Source: Roseburia zhanii
GTDB lineage: Bacteria; Bacillota; Clostridia; Lachnospirales; Lachnospiraceae
Reading direction: 5' to 3'
Assembly (NCBI RefSeq): GCF_014287635.1
Contig: NZ_JACOPH010000004.1
Span: 124,001 to 188,000 of the forward strand
Length of the DNA: 64,000 bases
The notes under the pieces are model-generated. The model had not been told where the DNA came from, did not search any database, and worked only from the letters and a program-made list of their open reading frames with translations. Each line of letters opens with the position of its first letter. The first letter of the stretch is position 1. Both the position numbers and the translations under genes were made by a program. Shown here piece by piece: positions 27,381 through 36,988 of this stretch.

Positions 27381-27755
27381 TTAGCATTTCCATAATCCAT
27401 GCAGGTTACAATATGCATATACTTCTTCTACCTGTTCACCATCGCAAAGACAAAAATCTACTACCGGCTCCTGCCCTGGATTTAACTGTTTTCTGTATAT
27501 TCCCTGGTTTGTATTTAATGTAATCCACTCAATGAAATGTTCTTCAAGCATTGGATGTCTTGTCTCTCCGACCACGACATGAACATGACTGCCTTCTATC
27601 GTATATACAGGTACATGCTTCTCGACAGCAGCATCTGTCACTCCGGCTTTTAATTCCTGCATAGGTTCTCCGCAACAAATTACAGGTACACCCTTATCCT
27701 TTACCTTTTCAACAATGTTTCCACAATGCTTACAAATATAATACCTTACTTCCAT
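27381..27755 (-). CDS. dfx: Desulfoferrodoxin / superoxide reductase
   Basis: 124 residues from ATG 27755, with AAGGAG 8 bases upstream; an ATG six codons earlier lacks a site. The N-terminal desulforedoxin domain has CKHCGN and VICCGEPM (4 Cys for the FeS4 centre). The C-terminal SOR domain has EKHVPVY, HVHVVVG, HPMLEEHFIEW and YCNLHGLW (His4Cys active iron). It reduces superoxide to peroxide without releasing O2, feeding rubrerythrin. Downstream of ldh. Confidence 0.95.
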   Translation of the reverse strand: MEVRYYICKHCGNIVEKVKDKGVPVICCGEPMQELKAGVTDAAVEKHVPVYTIEGSHVHVVVGETRHPMLEEHFIEWITLNTNQGIYRKQLNPGQEPVVDFCLCDGEQVEEVYAYCNLHGLWKC

Positions 27756-27782
27756 GCCTTTTTCTCCTTCCATGTGTAAAAT

Positions 27783-28727
27783 TTATAATTCAATTGTCTC
27801 CATAATCTTTTTCAATGAATCTGCAGATTCCTTGAGCTTTAACGCTTCCTCGCCACTTAAATTAATAGGTATATCAGACTCAATACCATCTGCACCTACA
27901 ATAGCTGGCATACTTAACGATACTCCGTCAATATCATATACTCCATGAATCATGTGTGATACAGGAAGTATTGATTTTTCATCTCTCATAATCACTTCGC
28001 AGATTCTTTTTACAGACATTGCAATTCCATAATATGTAGCGTGCTTTTTGTTTATAATCTCATAAGCACTGTTCTTGACTGCTGTAGCTATTTCTGCCGT
28101 GTTTTCCTTGTGCTTGTAATGTCCACGCATTTCACACATTTCACTTAATGGAACACCAGATACATTGGCTGATGACCATGCTACAACTTCGCTGTCTCCA
28201 TGCTCACCTACTATAAATGCATGAACACTCCTGCTGTCCACAGATAAATGCTCACCAAGCTTATATCTTAATCTGGCACTATCTAACACAGTACCCGATC
28301 CAATAACCCTGTTTTCTGGAAGTCCTGATAACTTTATGGCTACCTGAGTCAGGATATCTACCGGATTCGCAACTACAAGCATGATACCTGCAAAATTTCT
28401 CTTTGCTATTTCAGGAATGATTGACTTAAATATTGCTACATTTTTATTTACGAGATCAAGCCTTGTCTCTCCCGGTTTCTGTCCCGCTCCGGCAGATATG
28501 ACAACAATTGCAGCATCAGCCACATCATCATAATCTCCGGCATATATTTTCATCGGACTCGCAAATGGAATACCATGACTGATATCCATCGCTTCTCCTT
28601 CTGCCTTGTTCTTATCTGCATCGATAAGGACAATCTCTGTAAACAAGCCACTCTGCATCAGAGCAAATACCGATGCAGAACCAACAAAGCCACAGCCTAT
28701 CATTACTGCTTTTTTTGAATTAATCAC
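27783..28727 (-). CDS. ldh: L-lactate dehydrogenase
   Basis: 314 residues. NAD-binding GCGFVGSA at the N-terminus with an acidic Asp at IVLIDADKNKA, substrate loop GAGQKPGETRLDLV, VANPVD, and the catalytic HGDSE in FIVGEHGDSEV. Oxidoreduces pyruvate/lactate with NADH. It lies 27 bases from rubrerythrin and 27 from dfx in one direction, so it is apparently co-transcribed within the PerR-adjacent stress set. Malate dehydrogenase is less likely given the motif residues. Confidence 0.94.
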   Translation of the reverse strand: MINSKKAVMIGCGFVGSASVFALMQSGLFTEIVLIDADKNKAEGEAMDISHGIPFASPMKIYAGDYDDVADAAIVVISAGAGQKPGETRLDLVNKNVAIFKSIIPEIAKRNFAGIMLVVANPVDILTQVAIKLSGLPENRVIGSGTVLDSARLRYKLGEHLSVDSRSVHAFIVGEHGDSEVVAWSSANVSGVPLSEMCEMRGHYKHKENTAEIATAVKNSAYEIINKKHATYYGIAMSVKRICEVIMRDEKSILPVSHMIHGVYDIDGVSLSMPAIVGADGIESDIPINLSGEEALKLKESADSLKKIMETIEL

Positions 28728-28754
28728 TTTCTTCTTCGTAATAATCTCATCTCC

Positions 28755-29297
28755 TTAATAATTCTCTTCATGTACTTCAAAATAGCTCTGTGGATGATTA
28801 CATACCGGACATACTTCAGGTGCCTTAGTTCCTACCACAATATGTCCGCAGTTACGGCATTCCCACACTTTAACTTCGCTCTTTTCAAATACCTGTGCAG
28901 TTTCAATATTCTTAAGAAGTGCACGATATCTTTCCTCATGGTGCTTCTCAATCTCACCTACTGCCCTGAATTTTGCTGCAAGCTCAGGGAATCCTTCTTC
29001 CTCAGCTGTTTTAGCAAAGCCTTCATACATATCTGTCCACTCATAATTTTCGCCTTCTGCCGCTGCCGCCAGGTTTTCCTTTGTATCACCAATTCCTGCT
29101 AATTCCTTGAACCACATCTTTGCATGTTCTTTCTCATTATCTGCAGTCTTTAAAAACAATGCTGACATCTGCTCGTAACCTTCCTTTTTCGCTACAGAAG
29201 CAAAATAGGTATACTTATTTCTTGCCTGTGATTCCCCTGCAAATGCCTCCTGTAAATTCTTCTCTGTCTGTGTTCCTGCATATTTGTTTGCTGCCAT
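28755..29297 (-). CDS. rbr: Rubrerythrin
   Basis: 180 residues from ATG 29297, which has a strong GGAGG 8 bases upstream; the frame happens to stay open into upstream remnant sequence. The ferritin-like di-iron domain has [38 protein letters not shown] and EKHHEERY. The C-terminal rubredoxin domain has [10 protein letters not shown] and [15 protein letters not shown] peroxidase activity in anaerobes, fed by rubredoxin-type partners. Member of a perR-(hrb)-rbr-ldh-dfx set. Confidence 0.95.
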   Translation of the reverse strand: MAANKYAGTQTEKNLQEAFAGESQARNKYTYFASVAKKEGYEQMSALFLKTADNEKEHAKMWFKELAGIGDTKENLAAAAEGENYEWTDMYEGFAKTAEEEGFPELAAKFRAVGEIEKHHEERYRALLKNIETAQVFEKSEVKVWECRNCGHIVVGTKAPEVCPVCNHPQSYFEVHEENY

Positions 29298-29669
29298 CTC
29301 TTTTACCTCCGTTTTCTTTACTACTTTTTCAAAATCTGATGCCGGGTGCTTGCACAAAGGACATATAAAGTCATCCGGCAATTCCTCGCCTACATATTCA
29401 TATCCGCAAATTCTGCAACGCCATATTGTCTGTCCATCCTCGGTTATTCCGACTGCCTGTGGCTTAGGCTTAATATTATTCTGATAATAATCATATGTTA
29501 CTGAAGGAACATTGCTTAAAACTTCCATATCGGTTATCTCACCGATAAACATCGTATGTGAACCCAAGTAGTAACTGTCACAGAAATGTATGCATTTGTA
29601 CCTTCTGTAATATAATAAATACCATTTGTGCCTTCTGACTTAAGACTGATACATTGCTTTCCTATCCAT
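29298..29669 (-). pseudogene. High-molecular-weight rubredoxin (flavin reductase-rubredoxin) remnant
   Basis: The start MDRKAMYQ with AAGGAGG upstream is at 29669, but a stop follows after eight codons. A middle part is seen in a second frame ([19 protein letters not shown]). The C-terminal part is in the rubrerythrin frame: [17 protein letters not shown], the tail of a flavin reductase, followed by a rubredoxin domain CRICGYEY...CPLCKHP. Most of the flavin-binding domain is deleted. In acetogens this protein (Hrb) is the electron donor to peroxide- and NO-reducing partners. Confidence 0.8.
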
Positions 29670-30069
29670 GCTGTTCCTCCTTTACCTTCTCCCTGCATTT
29701 CGGGCAAATGCCTTTAAATGAAATATCATAATCCACAAATTCAATTCCATGAGTGTTATGAATTCTTTCCAGCAAATCCGGTATTTGATCCATATCCACA
29801 TCAAAAACTTCACCGCACTTTATACATCTTACATGGTAATGATTTTTCAATGTAAAATCAAATCGGTTCGGTCCATCCGGAACTTCAACCTTTCTTAATG
29901 CACCTTCCTCTACCAATATATCAAGATTTCTATATACAGTTCCTTTTCCAATTGTTGGATATGCTTCTTTTATAAATTCATACACTTCATTTGCCGTAAC
30001 GTGTCTTCTCATTTCGTATACGGTATTTCTTACAAGATCTTTTTGAATGGTATTTCTCCTACTTGTCAT
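29662..30069 (-). CDS. perR: Fur-family peroxide regulator, PerR-like
   Basis: 135 residues. DNA-binding winged helix with HVTANEVYEFIKEAYPTIGKGTVYRNLD. Metal-site residues HYHVRCIKCGEVFDVD (His, Cys pair, Asp), with CPKCREK completing the zinc site. PerR-type by context: it heads the rubrerythrin/desulfoferrodoxin set. A perfect promoter and two AT-rich inverted repeats lie upstream, suggesting autoregulation. The Fur alternative cannot be excluded from sequence alone. Confidence 0.9.
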   Translation of the reverse strand: MTSRRNTIQKDLVRNTVYEMRRHVTANEVYEFIKEAYPTIGKGTVYRNLDILVEEGALRKVEVPDGPNRFDFTLKNHYHVRCIKCGEVFDVDMDQIPDLLERIHNTHGIEFVDYDISFKGICPKCREKVKEEQHG

Positions 30070-30076
30070 CAGTCCT

Positions 30077-30162
30077 CCTTATTAGGATTAGTTCTTAATA
30101 AGGATTATATACCACTATCATCCTATTGTCAATAAAAATAGTAATAATTCTCATTATTACTA
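30077..30162 (-). promoter_or_regulatory. perR promoter with two inverted repeats
   Basis: Minus strand: -35 TTGACA (30132-30127), 17 bases, -10 TATAAT (30109-30104). CCTTATTA/TAATAAGG (30077-30084 and 30096-30103) lies directly after the -10. TAGTAATAA/TTATTACTA (30139-30147 and 30154-30162) lies just upstream of the -35 and resembles Per/Fur boxes. Likely PerR operators. Confidence 0.75.
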
Positions 30163-30213
30163 AAAACTGCCAAACTGAGCATCTTTTACCTGAATAACTA
30201 TTTTATTTTGCGT

Positions 30214-30408
30214 TCAAATACATATTCTGAATCTGACCATTTCACCACGAGCCATCTTGGCATAGGTACCTTTTGTTACCAATTTATCTCCGGATAACTC
30301 ACAAAATACAATCGTAATACATCTGTCCTGTGATGTCAGATACTTTTCTATACATTTTGAGTATTCTTTTGATGCATGATTAATGATAATCCTACTGTCA
30401 TCGAAAAC
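30214..30408 (-). pseudogene. YaaA peroxide-stress protein, C-terminal remnant
   Basis: An open frame without start codon encodes INHASKEYSKCIEKYLT, then ITIVFCELSGDKLVTKGTYAKMARGEMVR, matching in parts the C-terminal third of YaaA (DUF328), which limits free iron in peroxide stress. The frame is closed upstream by TGA and the rest of the gene is missing. Stop at 30214-30216. Confidence 0.72.
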
Positions 30409-30425
30409 TCACTTTTGTCATTTTA

Positions 30426-30774
30426 TTTGTTGTATATCTTATCAACCTCAGATTCATACACCGATTCAGTATGAGTATCAAATAGCACCCACTCCACCAG
30501 ATCAAAACAATCCGGATTATCTTCGCTGCTTGTCAGCAAAAGTACGAAATGCATTTGCTGCTGTCTGCCCTGCTTCACGAAATCCTTTTGCAAGAAGTGC
30601 TGTCTTTGCTATATCCTTATCTGTGGTCTTGATTGCCCCTCTTACATTCTCTCGGATATCAAGAAGTCTTTTCTTAATTCCTAAGAACCCAGATACCCTG
30701 TATAATGCAGCTCTTCCCTTTTCCTTTGCTTCTTCGACTATACTCTTAATATGCTGGTAGAAGATGTATTTCAT
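30426..30774 (-). pseudogene. Joined conjugative-element gene fragments (DUF6674-type N-terminus)
   Basis: The frame from 30774 encodes SIVEEAKEKGRAALYRVSGF and on to AFRTFADK, nearly identical to the protein at 41156-41716, then stops at RR. In the next frame the DNA continues as DNPDCFDLVEWVLFDTHTES, the end of another element protein. Two genes of an integrative conjugative element have thus been joined by deletion. Confidence 0.7.
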
Positions 30775-30845
30775 GTAGCGGATTGAACTGGGGAATCAGA
30801 GATTCCCTGTTCAGGACATACCTGGCAATAAATGTTATATATAAT

Positions 30846-31013
30846 CTAATTTACAGAGATTTTCTCATAGTCTCTGCCAGTAAAGCAACGGCAGCCATCC
30901 TTACGCAACATGCCGAATCCCTTTTCCAGATTTCCATCCAACTTCTCACCCTTCATCTTTCGATCCATCAGGCTACTAATATGATATCTGTGACTTTCAT
31001 CTTCCATGTACAT
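30846..31013 (-). CDS. Small uncharacterised reading frame
   Basis: 55 codons beginning MYMEDESHRYHISSLMDRK and containing a CRC motif. No convincing ribosome binding site, no family recognised. It may be another remnant. The rest of the 30775-31088 gap shows no other feature. Confidence 0.25.
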   Translation of the reverse strand: MYMEDESHRYHISSLMDRKMKGEKLDGNLEKGFGMLRKDGCRCFTGRDYEKISVN

Positions 31014-31088
31014 GCCCCATAAATTTACTACCTACAGATACTCTGCAGTGCAAACTACTTTGCAAATCTGTAACTGATTATTCAATTG

Positions 31089-31511
31089 TTATGTCCAATC
31101 TCTCTTGTAGCCGCTTTTTCCGTAAAAATCTATATTTCCTTCCATACAGATGGCTCCACAGCCCAGTTCTTTTGCCTGTTCCAGCGAATAATCGAGCAGA
31201 ATCTTCCCATAGCCTTTTCGCTTTAAGTTCGGTGCAATGCAGATCGGTCCCATTGTCATGATCGGTATCTTTCTGCCGTCATCTGCCTGTATCTCTGCCT
31301 TCATGAACATATTCTGTCCTATGATCTGTTCTCCCATTTCCATCACAAAATCAAGCTCCGGTACAAATGCAGCATCCTTTCTGAGCTGATGCAGCACGTA
31401 ATGCTCCAGACAGCCCGGACGATACACATTCCAAAAGCTCTCTCTTACGAGATTTTCTACTTCTCTGTATTCCTTTTCTTTCTCCGTCCGAATGATAATT
31501 GAATCTTTCAT
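31089..31511 (-). pseudogene. GNAT N-acetyltransferase, C-terminally truncated
   Basis: 140 codons begin an N-acetyltransferase of the YhbS-like type: IIRTEKEKEYREVENLVRES, PELDFVMEMGEQIIG and the acetyl-CoA loop LKRKGYGKILL. The frame stops at NIDFYGKSGYKRDWT, where the family continues for ~60 residues (FVVA-type strand and the rest). It overlaps the TetR gene by 4 bases, so it was its operon partner. Probably non-functional, though the core CoA site is present. Confidence 0.65.
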
Positions 31512-32146
31512 TTTCCATTCCTTTCCGTTACTTTTTCTTCTACCGCCTGTTCGTTTTCGTATAACTCTTCCGCAATTTTTCTAAGCGATGTTTCAAATTC
31601 CAGCTTTACCTGTTCTTTGTCCTCTGCCCCGTCATACATACTGTAAAAGAAAAACATCGTTGCATAAAACTGCACTGCCTTCTCTAAAGCACTGTCAAAC
31701 TTCATACTTTCAAACAGATCTTTTACATATGCCACAGGCCCGCTCACCAGATACTGCTGATAGAGCTCCTGCATCTCCGCATTTCTGAACTGCTCCAAGG
31801 TAAGCATTTTACGAAATGAGGATGCAAAATCATCCTCTGTCCAGTATGCAAACATAGACTGACTGTATGCCATAAAATCTACAAATGAAAGTTCCTGATA
31901 AGTCTCCGGTGCATCTTCTTTCCGTTCCTGCGGCATATCGTGACTCTCTGTCTGCTCCCCATCCCCCTGCTCCATACATGCAAGAATATGATCAAAAATA
32001 TCCCGTTTGCTCTGGTAATGCCGGTACAGCGCTCCCTTTGTAATGCCAAGCTCCCCGGCGATCTGACTGACGGATACCGCCTCATAGCCATCCTGCGCAA
32101 ACAGGTGCAGCGAAACAAGTAAAATTTCTTCTTTTGTATTTCCCAT
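31508..32146 (-). CDS. TetR/AcrR-family transcriptional regulator
   Basis: 212 residues. N-terminal HTH: EILLVSLHLFAQDGYEAVSVSQIAGELGITKGALYRHYQSK, in the standard TetR spacing. The C-terminal ligand domain has a low-complexity acidic/Gln stretch (EQGDGEQTESHDMPQERKED). Its promoter carries a 17-bp-arm palindrome, so autorepression is likely. The only clear neighbour target is the truncated acetyltransferase that overlaps it. Confidence 0.92.
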   Translation of the reverse strand: MGNTKEEILLVSLHLFAQDGYEAVSVSQIAGELGITKGALYRHYQSKRDIFDHILACMEQGDGEQTESHDMPQERKEDAPETYQELSFVDFMAYSQSMFAYWTEDDFASSFRKMLTLEQFRNAEMQELYQQYLVSGPVAYVKDLFESMKFDSALEKAVQFYATMFFFYSMYDGAEDKEQVKLEFETSLRKIAEELYENEQAVEEKVTERNGK

Positions 32147-32166
32147 GCTGTTTCCTCCCCAATTAA

Positions 32167-32214
32167 ATAAACGACCGTTTACTTTAATATAGTAAACGGT
32201 CGTTTATCTGTCAA
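32167..32214 (-). promoter_or_regulatory. tetR-type promoter covered by a 17-bp-arm palindromic operator
   Basis: ATAAACGACCGTTTACT (32167-32183) is repeated inverted and perfectly at 32191-32207 with a 7-base centre. On the minus strand TTGACA (32214-32209) and TATATT 17 bases on form the promoter. The operator occupies the spacer and -10, the arrangement of a self-repressing TetR gene. Confidence 0.85.
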
Positions 32215-32310
32215 GTGCTATTACATTTTGTTAGGTCTTTAAAAATCGAAAGACTCATTCTTCTCTATATTTTCTGAGGTCTATTTAAGTAGCTCAATTA
32301 TTATTGCTTG

Positions 32311-34359
32311 TTAATTTATTGTAAATTTATTTACAATATCAGAAATTCGTTTTGCAATTGTTTGATTCTGTGTTACCTGATGCTGAACTGTATCAGAAAC
32401 ATCAGAGAGTTTTTCGCTTTTTTCTACAATACTATCGATTGCATTCTGATTTTGTGCTGTAATATCATGAATTTCTTCCATATGATCGTTAATCTGGGAT
32501 GTAGAAGTAATCATTGTTTCAATGGATTTTGTAATTTCTTCCATTAAGTTTTGGATATTTTCTGCTATTGCACTGTTGTTATCAGATTGTTTTGCATAAC
32601 TTTCAAACTGTCCTACAACACTGTTTTGCATATAAGCTATAATCTTACGAAAACAATTGTTTACCACCTCAATACTATTGTTTGCTTCATTGCATATCGT
32701 TTGAATATTTATTGCGGTCATTTTTGAAGTATCTGCCAATGTACCGATCTCCCCTGCTACAACCGCAAAGCCTTTTCCGGCTTCTCCTGCTCTTGCTGCT
32801 TCAATCGAAGCATTCAGGGAAAGAAGATTCGTTTTATTGGCGATGCTTAGGATTTCAGTTGCTAATTGATTAATTTTAGATAATTCATTCAAACTATCAA
32901 TGGCATGTTCTACGGATAATCTAGTGCTGTCAAGTTCTTGTTTTCCATTTTCATATGCCTGCTGTGCATTATTACACATATCGTCCGCATCCAGTTTTAC
33001 CTTTTTGCTCATCTGCAATGTTTCTGTAATTTGTAAATCGATGGCTTCTACAATATCATTAATATGTTTTACCTCTTTATATACATTATCTACAGTGTTA
33101 TTGGTATTTTCTAGTGATGCCGATAATTGTTGTGTAGCAGCAGTTTGGTCTGTTGTGCTATCTACCATTTCAATTGCAGAATCATGAAGATTGTGAGCAT
33201 TTTCTTCTAAAGTGCCACAACACTCCATCAAAGTCTGTACCATACCTCTTAATGATGTAATTAAATTACCTATAGCTTTTGAAATATTTCCAAGTTCGTC
33301 CTTATGTATCTCATGCTGTTTAATATCATCGTTAGATGTTAAATCAAACTGTTGTAACTTTATTATACCATTTTCAATAGGCATCATAGGACACATCATT
33401 CTGGTGATAATTACAACGGATACTATACCAAGAATCAGTAATATGATTGCACACATAATCAACAACTGATTTCTTACAGAAACAACATCTGCAAATAATT
33501 CATCTTCATCAGCATTAATCATAAACAGCCATCCACGGTCTGCCATATAATAATAAGAGTCAATATTGTCTTTTCCATTCTCTTTGTGCTCTACATAACC
33601 ACCGGCACTATTCGCAGTATCCTTATATTTCTCACATAACTGCAGCAGATACTCTTCCTCTGTTTCTGTGGCAACCTTTTCCGCCTGATTATGGAAAATA
33701 TATTTATGATCCTTTACATTAATCATGCAGTAAGTCGCATGCTCCATTCCATTCATTCCAAGGCTGTCCAGATTATTCACAAGCCCCTCAGTATAAATTC
33801 CACCCCCAACAAGTCCTGCAGGATTCCCACTTTCATCATAAATCGCCCGATACATGGAGACAATCTGATTGCCGCTTGCCGGTGATATAATGATTCCTGT
33901 ATTATATACCCCATCCGTAGCAATCAGTATATCCTGTAATGCTTTTAACGAATCTCCTTCTCTTGTAGTAATACCAACCACCCCGGCATTGGTATGGGCA
34001 AGTACATGGGTATTCCATTCACTTATATACAATCCCTCCAGATTATTTATATCCTCAGAAAAGGATTCCGTATATTTCTGTGCCGCATCAATTGCTGATT
34101 TATTTTCTGGATTTTTGAGGACATTCAAAACTTCTCCTGCCTTACTGTATGCTGACAGAATCACCTCGGATTCCTGTACATAATTATCCACAATCTGGCT
34201 TCTCTCCTGTACGATTGTCTGCAGATTGTTGATTGCAGTATTTTTGCTATTTTTAGTAATTTCCATTATTACCATCACTGATAAACAGGTCATGACTATC
34301 ATCTGCATTATCAAAATAGCTCCGATTATTTTTTTTGCAAAAATATTTTTCTTCTTCAT
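32311..34359 (-). CDS. Methyl-accepting chemotaxis protein, dCache-type sensor
   Basis: 682 residues from ATG 34359, with GGAG 6-7 bases upstream (a TTG four codons earlier is not needed). Membrane helix ~8-30; extracellular double-Cache-like sensor to ~300, with [14 protein letters not shown] and [16 protein letters not shown]; second helix; HAMP; and a cytoplasmic signalling coil with [20 protein letters not shown] and [13 protein letters not shown]. No CheA-dependent pentapeptide is seen at the C-terminus. No other chemotaxis gene lies nearby. Confidence 0.92.
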   Translation of the reverse strand: MKKKNIFAKKIIGAILIMQMIVMTCLSVMVIMEITKNSKNTAINNLQTIVQERSQIVDNYVQESEVILSAYSKAGEVLNVLKNPENKSAIDAAQKYTESFSEDINNLEGLYISEWNTHVLAHTNAGVVGITTREGDSLKALQDILIATDGVYNTGIIISPASGNQIVSMYRAIYDESGNPAGLVGGGIYTEGLVNNLDSLGMNGMEHATYCMINVKDHKYIFHNQAEKVATETEEEYLLQLCEKYKDTANSAGGYVEHKENGKDNIDSYYYMADRGWLFMINADEDELFADVVSVRNQLLIMCAIILLILGIVSVVIITRMMCPMMPIENGIIKLQQFDLTSNDDIKQHEIHKDELGNISKAIGNLITSLRGMVQTLMECCGTLEENAHNLHDSAIEMVDSTTDQTAATQQLSASLENTNNTVDNVYKEVKHINDIVEAIDLQITETLQMSKKVKLDADDMCNNAQQAYENGKQELDSTRLSVEHAIDSLNELSKINQLATEILSIANKTNLLSLNASIEAARAGEAGKGFAVVAGEIGTLADTSKMTAINIQTICNEANNSIEVVNNCFRKIIAYMQNSVVGQFESYAKQSDNNSAIAENIQNLMEEITKSIETMITSTSQINDHMEEIHDITAQNQNAIDSIVEKSEKLSDVSDTVQHQVTQNQTIAKRISDIVNKFTIN

Positions 34360-34373
34360 AAAGCGCTCCAAAA

Positions 34374-34643
34374 TTAATTTATTCTTATACCATCTATCTC
34401 AATATCTGAAGTAACAGACAACGGAACCAGCAAATAAGTCACACTGTCAATTTTCCTCTTCTCAATATTGGAACTATGCTCTACATCAATTTTAATCTCC
34501 ACATCAGGAGTTTTGATCTTTGTAGTCTTCTTATCTACGATATTTATAGCTTTCATTGGCTTTTCATCCATGTCGGCATTCCTTTTCCAACTGGAGTTGC
34601 TTTTCCTTATCCTTTTGAGAGGAATACAGCCTGTCTGCATCAT
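34374..34643 (-). CDS. Uncharacterised short protein, possible mobile-element fragment
   Basis: 89 codons of basic, beta-prone sequence ([20 protein letters not shown] and [19 protein letters not shown]). No family recognised. The likely start may be the later ATG at [13 protein letters not shown]. It sits between an MCP and a broken transposase, in DNA made of element fragments. Confidence 0.3.
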   Translation of the reverse strand: MMQTGCIPLKRIRKSNSSWKRNADMDEKPMKAINIVDKKTTKIKTPDVEIKIDVEHSSNIEKRKIDSVTYLLVPLSVTSDIEIDGIRIN

Positions 34644-34816
34644 ATTCGTAACCTTTATTTTTATTCGATCCCATATAAGTTTTTTTCTTTAATGATATAT
34701 TCATAGTGGCTCAATTGTCAAGACAAAACCTGAGATTTTTATAATGAACTGATATGGTTGATCAGTTACAGGAAACACTGGGAAAGTAGAGGAACTCTCC
34801 CCCTGTTCCATTTATG

Positions 34817-35122
34817 CTAAGCTACATATGGCAACAGCATTGCCGGATAGTAGCATTCAGCCGGTGTCTGATAGTCAAGTGCAGAATGACGCCGTTCAAA
34901 GTTGTAAGTGTGGATATACTGTCCGATGGCAGTTCTGGCATCTTTGATGTTATTGTATTGTGTCAGGTAGGCTTCTTCATACTTGAAGCTGCGAAACCAG
35001 CGCTCAATCATAATGTTGTCTGCCCAGCGGCTGTGCCAATCAATAATGGCTGTCAGATATAAAAAGCCACGCCTGATCGGAATATATGTAATGTCTATAG
35101 ACCATGCCTGGTTTGGTATCAT
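34817..35122 (-). pseudogene. IS3-family transposase (OrfB) with internal deletion
   Basis: 101 codons: the start of the DDE integrase core (QAWSIDITYIPIRRGFLYL, with the first Asp, and AIIDWHSR) is joined directly to the core end (WADNIMIERWFRSFKYEEAY with the Glu-bearing region, and HTYNFERRHSALDYQTPAEC). About 60 residues holding the second catalytic Asp are missing. A TTGTCAAGACA sequence at 34716-34726 may mark one end. 34644-34816 holds no other gene. Confidence 0.85.
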
Positions 35123-35200
35123 TTGTCACAGTGCAAATTGATTTTTTACCATCTTTAAAATAGATGGTAATATTATTTTGCTGATATTGGACGTAAACTG

Positions 35201-36988
35201 CTACTTCTTCACCAGCTCCAGGTGGTCTCCAAAATGCCTCTGCAGTGACTTTAAGTCCATGATCATCACATAAAATACTCTGCCATTGTGCACTGAATTC
35301 ACTATCCTGCCATGGTCGAGCACTGAAATATATGTGCCGTCTGCTTTTCGCATATGAAAGAAAATATAATCATTTGAGTGTCCTCCGTTAATCTGCGACC
35401 ATATGCTTTTTTGACAGCTTTCCTGTTCATCCGGGCGTATCAGATTGCAGAAGCTCTTACCTGTATATGCAAGCAGCTCGTCCATATTTTTACAGCCTGT
35501 AAGCCGAAGCAGCTCACTGTTTGCAAGCAGAATTTCATCATTTTCTTTATCTGCTCTGTAAACAATGAAAGCTCCCGGCAAATTATCAATAATATCCTTC
35601 ACTGCAAAACCAAGCTTTGCGCGGCTCTTTACATGCTCACCCTCACGATATGCCATGCAGCCGTTCTTCCCACGCATTTTCACCTTATAAAGTGCCATGT
35701 CCGCACACCGCATGAGATGTGAACGGTCATCAGCCAAAACAGGATACTCCGCAAAGCCCAGTGAAATGGTAAATGCACGTTCTTCACCTTTACAATAAAA
35801 TTTCCTGGTTTCTTCTGTAAACTTCTTAAGGAAAGGCTTAACCTCCACGGCAGTGCAATCCGGCATGAATATGCTAAACTCATCGCCTCCGTTTCTGCCG
35901 AGTATGGCATCCTTTGAAAAATATTGCTTCATGCTCTCTGCAAGCTTCTTAAGTACACCATCCCCCGCTGCATGTCCATACATGTCGTTTACCAGCTTGA
36001 AATCATCAATATCAAGCATCGCCATAACACAGTGCTTTTGCGGATTCTGTCTCATATATTGCTCAACCTGCTCATCAAAGCCGTGCCTGTTGTAGATACC
36101 GGTCAGTGCATCAGTCACAGCAAGTCTCTTGAAATTCATCCTGTTCTCATTGATTGAAATCAACGCTGCTGTAAGCCCTGTCAAAAGCAGGACTATAATT
36201 ACACCTCCAATAAACATGTATATCAGGTAGTTATTATTGTAAAACCCACTCTTGGGTAAAATCTCAAGCCTCCACTTGTCTCCATACATGTCGAAGTCAT
36301 ATATCACCGGATCGTTCAACTCTTTCTTTGAACCGTAAACCCACTCATACGTATCATCCCACGGCGAAGCACACTTCTGCAGACTGTACTTATATCCAAA
36401 ATTGGAAAGAGCCTCTACAGAATCAGAAAAAATTTCCGGAACCTTCAGTATAACAATTGTGAAGCCCCAAAAGCTCTTTTTACCATTTTCATCCTCCAAA
36501 TAAACCGGATTGCGCACTGCTATACCATATCCGCCCTGCTTCAGCTCAAATGGTCCCTGCATAATTACAGTGTCATTATCCCTCGCATAGCGCGAAATCT
36601 CTCCCCTGTCACTATCATTTATCAGATCTATCTTGCCGGATTCATTCAGATCCTCTGGATATATTTCATTCACAACTCCATTCGGTGCTATCTGTATACT
36701 CTGAATCGAATCGTCCATCATATTTTCTGCAATATCATAAAACTTATTTATATTTCCATCACCACTTATGACAACCTGCTTTAAGGTATCGGTAACTCCT
36801 ATTCCCTCCATAAGCTCGCCATATATACGCTCCGTATATGTTATCGCATTGAGCTTTGCATTTGTCCTGTTCTGCTGTTCCTGACTCTCGCCGACTACAT
36901 ATATAGCGCCGATTAACGCACACATACCCAATATAAATACCACTGCCGGAACAATGAATCTCTTTTTTAGCTTTTTTATTTGTATCAC
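35201..36988 (-). CDS. Diguanylate cyclase: CHASE-type sensor, GGDEF, C-terminal PAS
   Basis: 595 residues. Membrane helix ~12-32, extracytoplasmic CHASE-like domain ~45-245, helix ~253-276. The GGDEF domain spans ~285-445 with VTDALTGIYNRHGFD, LDIDDFKLVNDMYGH and the active loop RNGGDEF at 367-371. There is no RxxD inhibitory site upstream (FSKD instead). A PAS fold lies ~460-585 (IVYRADKENDEILLANSELLRLTG). It should make cyclic di-GMP. PAS after GGDEF is the reverse of the common order. Confidence 0.9.
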   Translation of the reverse strand: MIQIKKLKKRFIVPAVVFILGMCALIGAIYVVGESQEQQNRTNAKLNAITYTERIYGELMEGIGVTDTLKQVVISGDGNINKFYDIAENMMDDSIQSIQIAPNGVVNEIYPEDLNESGKIDLINDSDRGEISRYARDNDTVIMQGPFELKQGGYGIAVRNPVYLEDENGKKSFWGFTIVILKVPEIFSDSVEALSNFGYKYSLQKCASPWDDTYEWVYGSKKELNDPVIYDFDMYGDKWRLEILPKSGFYNNNYLIYMFIGGVIIVLLLTGLTAALISINENRMNFKRLAVTDALTGIYNRHGFDEQVEQYMRQNPQKHCVMAMLDIDDFKLVNDMYGHAAGDGVLKKLAESMKQYFSKDAILGRNGGDEFSIFMPDCTAVEVKPFLKKFTEETRKFYCKGEERAFTISLGFAEYPVLADDRSHLMRCADMALYKVKMRGKNGCMAYREGEHVKSRAKLGFAVKDIIDNLPGAFIVYRADKENDEILLANSELLRLTGCKNMDELLAYTGKSFCNLIRPDEQESCQKSIWSQINGGHSNDYIFFHMRKADGTYISVLDHGRIVNSVHNGRVFYVMIMDLKSLQRHFGDHLELVKK

